The translations under genes and the position numbers were made by a program. A stretch of 64,000 nucleotides of DNA from Chondrosia reniformis (lineage: Eukaryota > Porifera > Demospongiae > Chondrillida > Chondrillidae), in NCBI GenBank assembly GCA_947172415.1, contig OX359196.1, positions 2,730,501 through 2,794,500 on the forward strand. The letters run 5' to 3'. Each line of letters begins with the position of its first letter. Positions within the stretch are counted from its first letter, which is position 1. The notes under the pieces are model-generated. The model ran no database searches. It saw only the letters and a program-made list of their open reading frames with translations, and was not told the DNA's origin. Of this stretch, positions 63,111-64,000 are shown piece by piece.

Positions 63111-64000
63111 CAACTAGTACATATAACTACATACAACTAGAACATTAGTTAAATGTACTACATTTAACTAATACATACAACTGGTATATACATACAACTA
63201 GTACATACAACTAGTACTTTAAATTAATAGATACAACTAGATCATACAACTATTAATAGTACATATATATATAACTAGTACATGTGACTAGTACATTCAA
63301 CTAGTACACACAACTAGGTCATAAAACTAGTATGTAAATAGTAAAAAGAACCAGTGCATACATCTTGAACATACAACTGGATCATATCTACCTTATAAAA
63401 CTAGTACATACAACTAGTACATACAATTAGAACATACAAACAGCACATATGGCTAGTACTTACAAGTAGTACATATACCTAGTACATACACATATAACAA
63501 GTACATAAATATAGTATATACAACTAGTACAAATAAGTATACATAGAACAATTGCACACAACTAGTACATGCAAGTAGTACATACAAGTAGTCCATACAA
63601 CTAGTATATACAACTAGTAACTACAACTGGTAAATACAACTAGTACATACAACTAGGACATACAAGTATTAAATGCAGAGTGTTACTAGTACATACAACT
63701 AGTTTGTACAACTAGTACATACAACTACTACATATAACTAGTACATTCAACTAGTTACTAGTACATACAACTAGTACATTCAACTAGTTACTAGTACATA
63801 CAACTAGTACATGCAACTAGAAGATATAACTAGTACATAGGACTAATATATAGAACTAGTATATACAACTAGTATATCTAACTAGTATATACAACTAGTA
63901 CATACAACTAGTCCCTACAACTAGTAACTACAATTAGTAAATATAACTAGAATATATATTTAGTACATATAACTACATAAAACTAGTTCATACAACTAGT
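63111..64000 (+). repeat. 13-bp satellite, segment 15, reaching the window edge
   Basis: Satellite that continues beyond the window. From 63521 it parallels about 39505 onward and 47560 onward, giving a third copy of that block. Its later part (after about 63715) is closer to the 39.7-kb copy than to the 47.7-kb copy. Confidence 0.9.

Noticed and set aside
15926-64000. CRISPR array
   Set aside because: The repeats are short, diverged and contiguous, with no unique spacers or cas genes, in a eukaryotic setting.

Overview
This is a window of eukaryotic, almost certainly metazoan, heterochromatin-like DNA. It is AT-rich, spliced with short introns, and dominated by two unrelated satellite arrays full of transposons. 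The one intact spliced gene is a transposase of a type I associate with sponge, cnidarian and some fungal genomes. The non-LTR retrotransposon pieces resemble families common in sponges and cnidarians, so a sponge or similar early-branching marine invertebrate is my best guess (inference). I see no bacterial operon, CRISPR array, rRNA or convincing functional tRNA. Open frames inside the satellites are by-products of repetition.

Layout. (1) 104-4141: a complete DNA transposon with 30-bp terminal inverted repeats (one mismatch), a TA target duplication and a four-exon gene that splices in silico to an intact 667-residue DDE transposase. (2) 4144-4895: a decayed tRNA-derived SINE and two possible exons of an unidentified gene. 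(3) 4896-15925: about 85 copies of a 123-bp satellite, itself an old dimer of two ~61-bp halves. It is interrupted at 5852-6332 by a 481-bp piggyBac-like MITE (TTAA target) that carries a telomere-like tract. (4) 15926-64000: a diverged 13-bp satellite built on the SpeI palindrome ACTAGT, with large internal duplications and many insertions.

Insertions in the 13-bp satellite, in order: a two-unit, 359-bp-period retroelement with a type I hammerhead ribozyme in each unit (21026-21703), which looks like an animal retrozyme or Penelope-related element; a 170-bp chimeric insertion carrying its 3' end joined to an inverted satellite copy (22784-22953); a Tigger/pogo element with three nonsense codons (24272-26245); an internally deleted LINE (27186-27955); a hairpin-rich island (31780-31982); a 5' LINE fragment (34595-35702); four copies of a TIR element (35816, 43746, 50638 and 55548 inverted); a 3' LINE fragment (37767-39011); a short inverted-repeat island (41767-41900); a LINE endonuclease fragment (45003-45285); and two tandem tRNA-derived SINEs (62621-63110).

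The genes do not form a pathway. The region is a sink for mobile elements. Paralogous copies of the satellite preserve empty sites, so several insertions can be read to the base pair. The observations most worth following are the hammerhead element, its chimeric offspring and the intact four-exon transposon.
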